This document shows positions 50,765 to 60,236 of a DNA stretch of 64,000 nucleotides, piece after piece. Each line of letters starts with the position of its first letter. The stretch's first letter is position 1. Below the pieces are notes generated by a model. That model was not told where the DNA came from. It worked only from the letters and a program-made list of their open reading frames with translations, and made no database searches. Location of the stretch: NCBI GenBank assembly GCA_003499525.1, contig DNTB01000031.1:61706-125705 (forward strand). The letters run 5' to 3'. Source of the DNA: Flavobacteriales bacterium. GTDB lineage: Bacteria > Bacteroidota > Bacteroidia > Flavobacteriales_G > Salibacteraceae. A program made the position numbers and the translations under genes.

Positions 50765-52411
50765 ATGGCAGGACATAAGGAGACACCCAGGCAGAAGATG
50801 ATAGGTATGATGTACCTGGTGTTACTTGCACTTCTTGCGATGAATGTTTCTCGTGAAGTACTGAATGCTTTTGTTGTTTTGAATACAGCCATTGAGAAAA
50901 ACAACGAAACAATCGAAGGCAAAAATCAGGAAACACTTGCGGAATTTGAGAAGCAGTATTCGATAAATCAGAAAAAGGTTGGCCCTTATCTTGAAAAAGC
51001 CAGAGTGATCATGTCAGCCTCCAAGGAATTGGATACTTATCTGGAGGATCTGAAAAGACATTTGATCGCAAAAACGGAGGGAAAAGAGTCCGTTGAGGAA
51101 GTCGAACATGATTCCCTTTTTGAATTGGCAAATGTAGGGGCTAAAGACAATTATGACGTTCCTACTACCATTATGATTGGTTCAAATGAAGCCGATCCAA
51201 AAGATGGACCCTGGACGGCAAAAGAAGTGCGTCAAAAACTCGAAGAATTTGAAGCAAAGCTCTATTCGCAGCTTAACGAGGAGGACCAAGAGAATTTTGA
51301 TGCCGGATTTAATTTTGGTGACATTAAGAATGCCGACGGCAAAGCAGAAAGATGGGAAATTGGAACATTTTATCACGTTCCATTAGCTGCAATTGTTACG
51401 AACTTAACTCGATATCAGGCCGAAGTTAAATCAGCTCAGGCCGAGGCATTGGGCCTGTTATTTGGAGAGATTAGCGCTGAGGATTTCAAGTTTGACACAC
51501 TTGATGTAAAAGTATTGGCCAATTCTAACTATGTTGTTTTGGGGGATTCATTCAAAGCAGATGTTATTGTAGCCGCTTATAGCACTACTCAGAATCCTGA
51601 GTTAATAGTTGGTTCCGATATTGATACTTCTGGCTCAGAGTCGAATTGGCAAGTGGTTGGACCGGTTGACACTGCGCGGGTTAAGGTAAGTAACGGCGTG
51701 GCATCCTATGGCTATAAGCCCACTTCAGAAGGAGAAGTGAACTGGGGAGGGTTTATTGTAATTAAAACTCCAAATGGAGAAGATAAAAAGTACCCATTTA
51801 AACATTCATTTATTGCTGCGAAACCAGCATTGGTAGTCTCTCCTACGGCAATGAATGTATTCTACAGAGGTTTACAAAACCCGCTAGAGGTTAGTGTATC
51901 CGGTTTTTCTTCCAATCAACTTTCCGTTAGTGCCAGAGGAGCAACCTTGTCCGGATCCAATGGTTCTTACCAGGTCAGTCCGGGGAAAGAAGGTAGAGAG
52001 GTTTCAATTAGTGTAAGTGTAAGAATGAAGGACGGTTCATCACGGTCAATGGGAGAAACTAAATTTAGGGTTAAAAACGTACCTCTGCCAACTCCGAAAT
52101 TTGCAGGAGTCAAAGGAACTGGTAAGGTCACGACAGCTCAGTTAAAGGCCGCAGATCGAGTTTTTGTGGAATTGGAAGACTTTCTTTTTGACGGTGTACG
52201 CTATAAAGTGGTTGGTTTTGACATGTTGGGATTTAACCGGGGAGACCCGGTACCTTTGAGTGCAAAGAATGATAGGCTAACAAATGCCATGAAAAACCTG
52301 ATAGGTGTACAAAGAAGAGGAAGTAGGATGTTTATTGAGAATATTTTTGTTGTTGGACCTGACGGGCGGAGAAGAAAAATACCAGGAGGTGTAAACCTAG
52401 AAATAATATAA
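50765..52411 (+). CDS. gldM: GldM/PorM, T9SS motor shaft
   Basis: The 548-residue protein has a short cytoplasmic start (MAGHKETPRQKMI), one transmembrane helix (about 12-28, MMYLVLLALLAMNVS region), then a long periplasmic part of four domains. The helical first domain leads into three Ig-like domains (for example SPTAMNVFYRGLQNPLEVSV around 360, and a final domain from about 440). It spans the periplasm to contact the GldKN ring. Length and domain order match GldM. gldN begins 4 bases after its stop. Confidence 0.96.
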   Translation: MAGHKETPRQKMIGMMYLVLLALLAMNVSREVLNAFVVLNTAIEKNNETIEGKNQETLAEFEKQYSINQKKVGPYLEKARVIMSASKELDTYLEDLKRHLIAKTEGKESVEEVEHDSLFELANVGAKDNYDVPTTIMIGSNEADPKDGPWTAKEVRQKLEEFEAKLYSQLNEEDQENFDAGFNFGDIKNADGKAERWEIGTFYHVPLAAIVTNLTRYQAEVKSAQAEALGLLFGEISAEDFKFDTLDVKVLANSNYVVLGDSFKADVIVAAYSTTQNPELIVGSDIDTSGSESNWQVVGPVDTARVKVSNGVASYGYKPTSEGEVNWGGFIVIKTPNGEDKKYPFKHSFIAAKPALVVSPTAMNVFYRGLQNPLEVSVSGFSSNQLSVSARGATLSGSNGSYQVSPGKEGREVSISVSVRMKDGSSRSMGETKFRVKNVPLPTPKFAGVKGTGKVTTAQLKAADRVFVELEDFLFDGVRYKVVGFDMLGFNRGDPVPLSAKNDRLTNAMKNLIGVQRRGSRMFIENIFVVGPDGRRRKIPGGVNLEII

Positions 52412-52415
52412 ATTC

Positions 52416-53285
52416 ATGATTTCTAAATCAATAGTCTTATTTCTTACATTCATTTTCACCATTCAGTGGGCAGATGCTCAGGTGATAGAACCCGGGTATG
52501 AATCGCCTCTTGACGGGGTATATATGAAATCAATAGACACGCCTCACAAAAAACCAATACCATACGTAAAATTGCGGGAGGCCGATATCATGTGGGCTCA
52601 GAGAGTGTGGAGAGTGGTTGACATGAGGGAAAAGATGAACCATGTTTTTTATTATCCATTGAAACCTTCTCAGGGTAGAAAGAACATGATGTATATAATT
52701 ATGGAATCTATTGAGTTAGAAAGGATAACCGCATACAGCCCGTTGAAAGCGGATAGCGTCTCTCCTAGTGACATGTTTGATATTCCATTAACCGCATTTG
52801 AAGCAAAATCACAGTTAACTCGAAAAGAGACGGTTACGAAGTATGATGAATATGGAGATCCTTATGATACAGTCATTGTAGAAGATATTCCTTTAGAAGA
52901 TATCAAGCGATTCAAGATTAAAGAAGAAGTGTTCTTTGACAAGCAGAGATCGACCATGGAAACGCGAATTTTGGGAATAGCTCCGCAATACGAGTTTTAC
53001 CGCGAAGGAGAGTTTTTAGGATATCGTGATGCTTTTTGGGTATATTTTCCAGAAGCGAGAACTGTATTTGCGGAATTTGAAGTATACAACCGTCACAACG
53101 ATTCACACAGACTAACTTATGATGATGTTTTTTGGAAAAGAATGTTCAGCAGCTACATCATCAAAGTAAGCAATGTATACGATCGATCCATAGATCGATA
53201 TAAATCTCCTATGGACGCACTATACGAAGCTCAGGAAATGGAAGACGATATCCGAAACAGAGAACACGATCTTTGGAGCTTCTAA
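52416..53285 (+). CDS. gldN: GldN/PorN, T9SS ring protein
   Basis: The 289-residue periplasmic protein has a signal peptide (cleavage near ADAQ, residue 21) and the GldN body: READIMWAQRVWRVVDMREKMNHVFYYP (recognised by WAQRVWRVVDMREKMN), DVFWKRMFSSYIIKVSN and YKSPMDALYEAQEMEDDIR near the end. It assembles with GldK under the outer membrane. It ends the operon, 15 bases from the convergent dTDP-glucose dehydratase gene; no obvious hairpin separates them. Confidence 0.95.
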   Translation: MISKSIVLFLTFIFTIQWADAQVIEPGYESPLDGVYMKSIDTPHKKPIPYVKLREADIMWAQRVWRVVDMREKMNHVFYYPLKPSQGRKNMMYIIMESIELERITAYSPLKADSVSPSDMFDIPLTAFEAKSQLTRKETVTKYDEYGDPYDTVIVEDIPLEDIKRFKIKEEVFFDKQRSTMETRILGIAPQYEFYREGEFLGYRDAFWVYFPEARTVFAEFEVYNRHNDSHRLTYDDVFWKRMFSSYIIKVSNVYDRSIDRYKSPMDALYEAQEMEDDIRNREHDLWSF

Positions 53286-53300
53286 TTCTATAAGTCTGTT

Positions 53301-54347
53301 TTAACGCTTTAGATACTGTTCCTCGTAGTAAGTTTGGTATTCACCAGAGGTAACATGTGCCAACCATCTTGAATTTTCCAGATACCAATCAATGGTCAGC
53401 TTGATACCTTCCGAAAAATCGTGTTGAGGTTTCCAGCCGAGTTCATTTTTTAGCTTAGAACTATCTATAGCATACCTTCGGTCGTGACCAGGTCGGTCCT
53501 TTACATAGGTGATTAACTCTTCAGAACTGCCCTTTTCACGTGAAAGGCGGACATCCATTTCTGCGCAAATAGCTCGAACTAACTCAATATTTTTTAATTC
53601 ATTGTCTCCTCCAATGTTGTAGGTTTCACCATGCTTTCCTTTATGGAAGATTACGTCGATCGCTTCGGCATGATCTTCAACATAGAGCCAATCTCTTGTA
53701 TACTGGCCGTCTCCATATATTGGTAAGGCTTTTCGGTATTGGATATTATTGATAACAAGAGGTATCAACTTCTCTGGAAATTGATTGGGACCGTAATTAT
53801 TGGAACAATTGCTGATTAGAAAATTAAGACCATAGCTATTTCCATAGGCTCGGACAAAATGATCGGATGAAGCCTTTGATGCCGAGTATGGAGAGCGAGG
53901 ATCGTATGCAGTAGATTCTGTAAAATAACCAGTTTCTCCAAGTGAGCCATATACCTCGTCAGTAGATATATGAAAAAATACTCCAGAAGTTTTTAGGTCC
54001 TTAAAAGCATTCATTAGGAATACAGTGCCCATGACATTTGTTTCTACGAAGGCATTTGGATTAGCTATGGAGCGGTCGACATGAGACTCTGCAGCCAAAT
54101 GTATGATATCTGAAATACGGTATTCATGGAGTATTTTGACGATCTCACTCTGATTTCTGATGTCGGCTTTAATGAAGGTGTAGTTGGGTTTACCTTCAAT
54201 GTCGCGTAGGTTTTCAAGATTACCTGCATATGTCAATACATCCAGGTTTACAATATTGTAGTCAGGATATTGAACTACAAATCTCCGCACTACGTGTGAA
54301 CCAATGAATCCAGCACCACCCGTTATTAGAATCGTCTTTGTACTCAT
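53301..54347 (-). CDS. rmlB: dTDP-glucose 4,6-dehydratase
   Basis: The 348-residue extended SDR makes dTDP-4-keto-6-deoxyglucose. It has the NAD loop GGAGFIGSH (10-18), STDEVYG (128-134, with the dehydratase Asp-Glu pair) and the catalytic Y154-x3-K158 in YSASKASSDH, plus SNNYGPNQFPEKLIP. The other rhamnose genes (rmlA, rmlC, rmlD) are not here, so the product may enter another deoxysugar or amino-sugar route. It overlaps the preceding decarboxylase by 4 bases and is the last gene of the four-gene sugar set. Confidence 0.93.
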   Translation of the reverse strand: MSTKTILITGGAGFIGSHVVRRFVVQYPDYNIVNLDVLTYAGNLENLRDIEGKPNYTFIKADIRNQSEIVKILHEYRISDIIHLAAESHVDRSIANPNAFVETNVMGTVFLMNAFKDLKTSGVFFHISTDEVYGSLGETGYFTESTAYDPRSPYSASKASSDHFVRAYGNSYGLNFLISNCSNNYGPNQFPEKLIPLVINNIQYRKALPIYGDGQYTRDWLYVEDHAEAIDVIFHKGKHGETYNIGGDNELKNIELVRAICAEMDVRLSREKGSSEELITYVKDRPGHDRRYAIDSSKLKNELGWKPQHDFSEGIKLTIDWYLENSRWLAHVTSGEYQTYYEEQYLKR

Positions 54348-55333
54348 TTAATTATATAATCCTCAAAGGTGTTGTGCTCTTTTTTATACAACTCCTCCTC
54401 CGGCAGTGATTTGAAGTAATCATATGTGATTTTTAACCCCTCAGCCCGGTCAACTTTTGGTGTCCAATTTAAAACCGACTTGGCACGTGTAATATCAGGT
54501 TTCCTTTGCATGGGGTCATCTTTCGGCAATGGTTCGAAAGTGATTTTCTGATCCGTTCCAGTAAGCTTAATGATCTCTTTAGCAAAGTCGAGTATTGTAA
54601 TTTCACTGGGATTTCCAATGTTTACCGGCTCATAAAAATCACTCAGCAGTAATCGATAAATACCTTCGACAAGATCGTCGACATAGCAAAATGATCTGGT
54701 CTGCATTCCGTCACCGAAAACGGTTAGGTCCTCACCTCTTAAGGCCTGGCCAATGAATGCAGGCAATACCCGCCCGTCGTTTAACCTCATTCTAGGGCCA
54801 TAAGTATTGAAGATTCTGACAATGCGCGTGTCGAGTTTATGAAAATTATGATACGCCATGGTCATCGCTTCCAGATAGCGCTTTGCCTCATCATAAACAC
54901 CTCTTGGACCAATAGGATTCACATGTCCCACATAGTCTTCCGTCTGCGGATGTACCTCTGGATCACCGTAGACTTCAGATGTGCTGGCAACAAGAATCCG
55001 GGCATTTTTGGCCTTAGCCAGTCCCAACATATTGTGGGTTCCATGGGCCCCCACCTTAAGGGTTTGTATGGGGATTTTTAAATAGTCAATGGGTGAAGCC
55101 GGGGAGGCAAAATGAAGAATGTAATCTATACTTCCTGGAATATGGACGTACTTGGTTATGTCATGGTGATAGAATTCAAATTCAGGTAGTTTGAAAAGGT
55201 GCTCAATGTTTTGTAGATCGCCGGTTATAAGGTTGTCAATACCAATAACCCTGCAATCTTCTCTGAGAAACCGATCACAAAGATGAGATCCTATGAATCC
55301 GGCGGCTCCAGAAATTACAACTGTTTTTTTCAT
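54344..55333 (-). CDS. uxs: UDP-glucuronate decarboxylase (UDP-xylose synthase)
   Basis: The 329-residue extended SDR has GAAGFIGSH (9-17), the family motif HFASPASPIDY (74-84), the catalytic Y147-x3-K151 and the TRSFCYVDDLVEG segment, together characteristic of UXS enzymes that turn UDP-glucuronate into UDP-xylose. It follows ugd directly (adjacent, no spacer), which supplies its substrate, so the two genes form a UDP-Glc to UDP-Xyl route. It overlaps rmlB by 4 bases. Confidence 0.92.
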   Translation of the reverse strand: MKKTVVISGAAGFIGSHLCDRFLREDCRVIGIDNLITGDLQNIEHLFKLPEFEFYHHDITKYVHIPGSIDYILHFASPASPIDYLKIPIQTLKVGAHGTHNMLGLAKAKNARILVASTSEVYGDPEVHPQTEDYVGHVNPIGPRGVYDEAKRYLEAMTMAYHNFHKLDTRIVRIFNTYGPRMRLNDGRVLPAFIGQALRGEDLTVFGDGMQTRSFCYVDDLVEGIYRLLLSDFYEPVNIGNPSEITILDFAKEIIKLTGTDQKITFEPLPKDDPMQRKPDITRAKSVLNWTPKVDRAEGLKITYDYFKSLPEEELYKKEHNTFEDYIIK

Positions 55334-56680
55334 CTATCCCCTTTCTATAATGGCTCTTCCGATGGAATGGTAATAGAAACCTATCGACCTCATATCCTCA
55401 AGGTCATAAAGGTTTCTTCCGTCGAATATGACGGGGTCATTAAGCAATTTTTTGATTTCAGTAAATTCCGGATTTCTAAAAATTTGCCATTCGGTAAAGA
55501 TCAAAAGGGCATCTGCTCCTTTCAAAGCGTCATAGCTGTTGTCGGCATACTCGATGACATCGCCAATTTTATTCTTGATGTTCTCCATAGCTTCAGGATC
55601 AAAAGCTCTAATGGTTGCACCTTCCCTTAGCAACGATTTTATGTTTTCGAGAGAGGGAGCTTCCCGGATATCATCTGTATCCGGTTTAAAGGAAAGACCC
55701 CATACGGCAAATCTTTTTCCGTTAAGGTCACCTCCGAAGTATTCCTTGACCTTTGGAATGAGATTTAACTTCTGCTCGCTATTTACGTGCATCACTGATT
55801 TGAGAATTTTGAAGTCGTAGTCCACTTCGTTTGAAGATTTCTCAAGTGCCTGGACGTCTTTTGGAAAGCAGCTTCCACCATATCCGATACCCGGAAAAAG
55901 AAATCTTTTACCGATTCTTTGATCTGAACCGATGCCAATTCTTACCGAATCTACATCAGCACCTAATCTCTCACACAGGTTAGCGATTTCGTTCATGAAA
56001 GTAATCTTAGTAGCCAGGAATGCGTTTGCAGCATATTTAGTGAGTTCGGCAGATCTCTCGTCCATAAATAGGATGGGGTTGCCCTGACGAACAAACGGGC
56101 TAAAAAGTTTGTCCATAGTTTTTCTCGCTCGAGGGGAGTTGGTACCTATGACCACCCTGTCCGGTTTCATGAAGTCGTCTACGGCAAAACCTTCTCTTAA
56201 AAATTCAGGGTTAGATACCACATCAAAATCTGGTCGTTCATCAGGATTATCGGCAAACCTCTTATCTAACTCCTCATTGACGGCAGCGGTAACTTTTTCT
56301 GCAGTACCAACGGGTACTGTGCTCTTATCAACAATGATTTTATAATCTGTCATCATTTTTCCGATGTTGCGGGCAACGCCTAATACGTAGGACAAATCGG
56401 CGCTACCATCTTCATCGGGTGGAGTGGGCAAAGCAAGAAAGATGACTTCATTATTATCGACTGCATCTTCCAATTTAGTTGAAAAAGAGAGTCTTTTCAT
56501 TCGAATATTTCTTTCGAAATAAACATCGAGGTGAGGCTCATATATGGGAACTACACCATTTTTCATTTTTGCAACTTTATCTTCATCTATATCGATGCAA
56601 ATAACATTGGCTCCGCTTTCAGCCAAACACGTACCTGTTACCAGACCTACATAGCCTGTACCTACTACTGAAATATCCAT
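55334..56680 (-). CDS. ugd: UDP-glucose 6-dehydrogenase
   Basis: The 448-residue enzyme oxidises UDP-glucose to UDP-glucuronate with two NAD. It has the N-terminal VGTGYVGLVTG Rossmann loop, the central region with VSNPEFLREG, the catalytic Cys271 in GYGGSCFPKD, and the C-terminal UDP domain starting WGLSFKPDTDDIREAPS (VWGLSFKPDTDDIRE). The start is ATG 56680, 8 bases after the aminotransferase stop. It feeds the next gene, uxs. Confidence 0.95.
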   Translation of the reverse strand: MDISVVGTGYVGLVTGTCLAESGANVICIDIDEDKVAKMKNGVVPIYEPHLDVYFERNIRMKRLSFSTKLEDAVDNNEVIFLALPTPPDEDGSADLSYVLGVARNIGKMMTDYKIIVDKSTVPVGTAEKVTAAVNEELDKRFADNPDERPDFDVVSNPEFLREGFAVDDFMKPDRVVIGTNSPRARKTMDKLFSPFVRQGNPILFMDERSAELTKYAANAFLATKITFMNEIANLCERLGADVDSVRIGIGSDQRIGKRFLFPGIGYGGSCFPKDVQALEKSSNEVDYDFKILKSVMHVNSEQKLNLIPKVKEYFGGDLNGKRFAVWGLSFKPDTDDIREAPSLENIKSLLREGATIRAFDPEAMENIKNKIGDVIEYADNSYDALKGADALLIFTEWQIFRNPEFTEIKKLLNDPVIFDGRNLYDLEDMRSIGFYYHSIGRAIIERG

Positions 56681-56688
56681 AATCTAGA

Positions 56689-57807
56689 TTAAAATTTTAA
56701 AATGTGGCTTGTGATATGATTTATCTGTTCTTGTGAAAGCTCAGTATGTATCGGTAGCGAAAGTACCTCTTTGCTAAGCTGTTCTGTAATGGGCAAGGAT
56801 GTATTGCCAAAATCTGCTGTAAATGCCTCTTGTTTGTGATTTGCCAGAGGATAATAAATATTACTCGGAATTCCGTTGTGCGCTAAGTGTTGCATCAATT
56901 CTTCACGGTCAACCCCGGTAAGTTTTAAAGTATATTGGTGGTAAACATGAGTAGTATTTTTGGCCACAAACGGAGTTGTGATGTTATCCGCAGACGAAAA
57001 TGCTTTGTTGTACTCATTTGCCGCCCATTGCCTTGCCTTTATGTATTCATCTAAATGGCGGAGTTTAATGCGTAGAATCCCTGCCTGAATGGCATCGAGT
57101 CTGGAATTTACGCCAATTACATCGTGGTAATATCTTCTGGATTGTCCGTGATTTGCTACCAATCGAAGTTTAGCTGCTATCTCATCATCATTGGTCATCA
57201 GAGCGCCACCATCTCCAAAACCACCCAGGTTTTTTGATGGAAAAAATGAGGTAGTACCAATTTGTCCGATGGTTCCGGCTTTGCTTACACGGCCGTCCGC
57301 ATGAGTGTATTCCGCTCCAATCGCTTGAGCTGTATCTTCTATAACGGGTAGATTATATTCAGAGGCTAACTCCATAATCGGGTCCATATCCGCGCACTGT
57401 CCGTACAGATGAACCGGAATAATTGCTTTTGTATTGGGTGTGATTTTTTTCCTTAAATCGTCAATATCAATATTAAAAGTATCAGGCTTGACGTCGGCAA
57501 AAATCGGAACTAAACCAAGAAGAGAAACTACCTCTGTGGTAGAGATATAGGTGAAGCTCGGCGTTATAACTTCATCTCCTGGTTGAAGATCCTGCGACAT
57601 CAATGCAATTTGCAAGGCATCTGTTCCATTTGCGCAAGGAATTATATGTTTTACCTTAAAGTACTCCTGAAGCTCATCCTGAAATCCAGTTACTTCCGGC
57701 CCTCCGATATAACGCGTGGATTCAAGAATTTCTATCACCTTTGCGTCAATCTCATCCTTAATTTTAAGGTATTGGTTCTTCAGATCTACTAATTGAATGG
57801 GTTCCAT
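56689..57807 (-). CDS. DegT/DnrJ/EryC1/StrS-family sugar aminotransferase
   Basis: The 372-residue PLP enzyme has PLP-binding Lys192 in FFPSKNLGGFGDGGA, the ACANGTDALQIAL region (IIPCANGTDALQIAL), VHLYGQCADMD and VIEDTAQAIGAEY. Members amino-transfer to keto-sugar nucleotides or act as dehydratases. With rmlB in the same set, a dTDP-amino-sugar product is plausible but not provable. The frame begins at a TTG (57831) that lies in the -7 box, so the ATG at 57807 is used. It is the first gene of the operon. Confidence 0.88.
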   Translation of the reverse strand: MEPIQLVDLKNQYLKIKDEIDAKVIEILESTRYIGGPEVTGFQDELQEYFKVKHIIPCANGTDALQIALMSQDLQPGDEVITPSFTYISTTEVVSLLGLVPIFADVKPDTFNIDIDDLRKKITPNTKAIIPVHLYGQCADMDPIMELASEYNLPVIEDTAQAIGAEYTHADGRVSKAGTIGQIGTTSFFPSKNLGGFGDGGALMTNDDEIAAKLRLVANHGQSRRYYHDVIGVNSRLDAIQAGILRIKLRHLDEYIKARQWAANEYNKAFSSADNITTPFVAKNTTHVYHQYTLKLTGVDREELMQHLAHNGIPSNIYYPLANHKQEAFTADFGNTSLPITEQLSKEVLSLPIHTELSQEQINHITSHILKF

Positions 57808-57828
57808 TTTGAGGTAATTTTTGAACGG

Positions 57829-57855
57829 CAAAGATAGTTATACCGCTTGGGCAAA
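57829..57855 (-). promoter_or_regulatory. Promoter of the sugar-nucleotide operon
   Basis: The minus strand has TTTG (57852-57855), 15 bases, then TATCTTTG (57829-57836), an exact TAnnTTTG. The gap is short for the consensus (about 19). The predicted start near 57822 lies 15 bases before the chosen ATG and excludes the TTG start at 57831. Confidence 0.5.
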
Positions 57856-57882
57856 TTGAGCATAAAAGTGCATATTCGAAAC

Positions 57883-58647
57883 ATGATTATCCTCAGGAAT
57901 TCTATAGTGATTTTTTTTGTTGTTGTATGCTTTCAAAATGCTGAAGCCCAATACAATGTGCAGGACACAACCATAGCGGCCTTGCTCATTGACTTTCAAT
58001 TTACACTGCATAATCCAGGGGGTGATCTAGCAGATCGTTTCGGCTCTTTTGCTTCTATTGGAGGATCAATTGGAAGGAAAACAGAAAAAAATTGGTATTT
58101 CGGAATTGAAGGCAATTATATTTTTGGGAGTCAGGTTAAGGAGCTTGACATGCTCGATGCTTTTGTAGATGACAATGGGCTCTTACTTGGTTTGGCGGGT
58201 GTATTTCCTGATGTATCGGCTCAAATGAGAGGCTTCAACCTATCATTCAATGTTGGAAAAACAATACCGTTATTTGGCCCGAATGACAACAGTGGTATTT
58301 ATATTTCTGCTGGTGTGGGATTCTTAGAGCATAAAATTAAATTTCAGGACCCGATAAATGAAGTTCCCATGTTAGCTTCTCAGGATTATGCCCAAGGGTA
58401 CGACCGCTTGTGTAATGGTGTCATGTTGAGCCAATTCGTCGGTTATCGATATATGGGAAATCGGAGGTTATTAAACTTTATTATCGGATTTGATTTCCGA
58501 CAGGGATTTACGGCAAGTCGAAGGGACTTTGATTACGATACCGGATTCCGTAATACCGATCAGAGAGTGGATTTACTTTACGGACTTAAGGCCGGTTTTA
58601 CTCTACCTCTATACAAAAGAGCCCCAGAGGAGTTTTACTACTATTAA
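57883..58647 (+). CDS. Predicted outer-membrane beta-barrel protein, function unknown
   Basis: The 254-residue protein has a signal peptide (IVIFFVVVCFQNAEAQ, cleavage about residue 23) and a repeated strand pattern with aromatic ends (NWYFGIEGNYIFGSQ, GIYISAGVGFLEHKIKF, VDLLYGLKAGFTLPLY), so it should form a small barrel. I do not recognise a named family. A TTG upstream (57847) would add 12 residues before the signal; ATG 57883 fits better. waaA starts on its stop (TAATG), so the two are coupled; a link to LPS is inferred from that. Confidence 0.78.
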   Translation: MIILRNSIVIFFVVVCFQNAEAQYNVQDTTIAALLIDFQFTLHNPGGDLADRFGSFASIGGSIGRKTEKNWYFGIEGNYIFGSQVKELDMLDAFVDDNGLLLGLAGVFPDVSAQMRGFNLSFNVGKTIPLFGPNDNSGIYISAGVGFLEHKIKFQDPINEVPMLASQDYAQGYDRLCNGVMLSQFVGYRYMGNRRLLNFIIGFDFRQGFTASRRDFDYDTGFRNTDQRVDLLYGLKAGFTLPLYKRAPEEFYYY

Positions 58648-59900
58648 TGAGTTTAGTTCTTTACAGAATTGCTGTTAGTGCATATCACCTGCTCATTCGA
58701 ATAGCATCCATTCGGAATAAGAAAGCGAGGAAGTGGTTGGAAGGAAGAAAATCAATCAATTGGAATGAGATATCCTTCGCACGAGATAAGGTGATTTGGA
58801 TGCATTGCGCATCTCTAGGGGAATTCGAGCAGGGTAAATTGGTATTCGAGACTTTTCTTGCTCATCACCCAGATTGGAAATCGGTGATTACTTTCTTCAG
58901 TCCATCAGGATATGAGCATCTCAAGGATTATGAACAGGCTGATTTAATATGCTACTTGCCTGCTGAGACCAAAAAAAATGTTCAGCGCTGGATGCAACAT
59001 GTTCAGCCAGATATCTCTTTAATGGTCAAATATGAATACTGGTTCGGGTATTTGGATGCCCTGGTTCGGTCAAAAAGTAAGGTCATTTATATGGCATCCG
59101 TCTTTCGTCCGGACAACTGGTTTTTCAAATATGGTGGCAAAGAAATTCGCCGGATATTGAAGGCGATTGATAAATTTTATGTTCAGGAAGAGAACTCGGA
59201 GAGAATTCTTAGAAGCTTTGGTATAGACAATGTAGAGGTTTCAGGAGATACGAGGTTCGATCGAGTGATGAAAACGGCAACTGATACCTTGGACATAGAT
59301 TGGTTAAATCAGTTCAAGTCAGACTCGAACCTCATTATAATTGGCAGTCTTCGGCCGGCTGATTTGCCTTTGCTGGAACTCCTTTTACAGGCAGATCTGA
59401 CGAGCTATAAAGTTCTTATCGCTCCACATGACATGGATGATAAGATTATAGAAGTTGTCTCTAAATATAAAGAAAACATAGTGCGCTATACCTCCATGGT
59501 CACGGGCGAACTTGAAAATGCTAACATCTTTATTCTCGACACAATGGGGTGGCTATCCAGGTGCTATAAGTATGCAGACATAGCCTATGTTGGAGGTGGC
59601 TTTGATGATAGTATTCACAATATCCTGGAGCCAGCGGTCTTTGGAATTCCAGTTTTTTTTGGACCAAGACATAAAAAGAATCCGGAAGCTTTGGAGCTGC
59701 TTGATTTGATCCCGGATTTGAGTTCTACAGATTACAACGAAATTTTAAAATCGATAGAAAAGCGGATAAGTGATGAGGAATTAAGAAAAAAAGAGGGGGG
59801 CGAAATTAAGAGTTGGATCATGAGGAATTCAGGAGCTACTCCAATAATTCTGAAAGGATTAAATAAAATAGCTTCTGCTATTTCTTCCCAAACTTTTTAA
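58647..59900 (+). CDS. waaA: 3-deoxy-D-manno-octulosonic acid (Kdo) transferase
   Basis: The 417-residue GT30 enzyme attaches Kdo to lipid A at the inner membrane. It has an N-terminal membrane-anchor stretch (about 1-20), WMHCASLGEFEQGK (52-64, with the catalytic Glu region at 59), the PDWKSVITFFSPSGYE substrate loop, GSLRPADLPLLE, YVGGGFDDSIHNILEPAVFGIPVFFG (recognised by GGGFDDSIHNILEPA) and GPRHKKNPEA. The start shares a base with the upstream stop. Its last 23 bases overlap the convergent lipoprotein gene. Confidence 0.93.
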   Translation: MSLVLYRIAVSAYHLLIRIASIRNKKARKWLEGRKSINWNEISFARDKVIWMHCASLGEFEQGKLVFETFLAHHPDWKSVITFFSPSGYEHLKDYEQADLICYLPAETKKNVQRWMQHVQPDISLMVKYEYWFGYLDALVRSKSKVIYMASVFRPDNWFFKYGGKEIRRILKAIDKFYVQEENSERILRSFGIDNVEVSGDTRFDRVMKTATDTLDIDWLNQFKSDSNLIIIGSLRPADLPLLELLLQADLTSYKVLIAPHDMDDKIIEVVSKYKENIVRYTSMVTGELENANIFILDTMGWLSRCYKYADIAYVGGGFDDSIHNILEPAVFGIPVFFGPRHKKNPEALELLDLIPDLSSTDYNEILKSIEKRISDEELRKKEGGEIKSWIMRNSGATPIILKGLNKIASAISSQTF

Positions 59901-60141
59901 ATCCAGAATACTTATACCTTCTTTTTCCGGTCCTTTTTCTTTTTGAGTACCTGGTTTTTTTAGTGGGTTTTCTTTTGTACTGCTGATTGCTATACCCTTT
60001 TTTCTTGAGGTTTTTGTCAATATTCTTTCGGGCAATGTATACCCTTTTAGAGGAGTAATAAACCGGTTTTGAGCATCCCTCACCAACTACTGCGAATAAC
60101 AGAATTCCGCCAAAGAACAACAGGAACCGAAGGAATTTCAT
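59878..60141 (-). CDS. Small, extremely basic lipoprotein
   Basis: The 87-residue product begins with a lipoprotein-type signal (lipid Cys23 in GEGC) and then has 64 residues of which 27 are Lys or Arg and 8 are Tyr, in patterns such as KRKPTKKTRYSKRKR and KRRYKYSGFKKF. I do not recognise a family. Such a tail could bind LPS, peptidoglycan or nucleic acid at the envelope (inference). The frame opens further up at 60279 but that part crosses tRNA-Leu; ATG 60141 fits the signal. The 3' end overlaps waaA by 23 bases. Confidence 0.65.
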   Translation of the reverse strand: MKFLRFLLFFGGILLFAVVGEGCSKPVYYSSKRVYIARKNIDKNLKKKGYSNQQYKRKPTKKTRYSKRKRTGKRRYKYSGFKKFGKK

Positions 60142-60236
60142 GAGAGATATTTGCCGGTGATTAATTGATAACGACAAAAATGACGATATAATTTGATCCG
60201 TGCAATGAGATATTCTAATGATTCGAAGAGAAAAAG

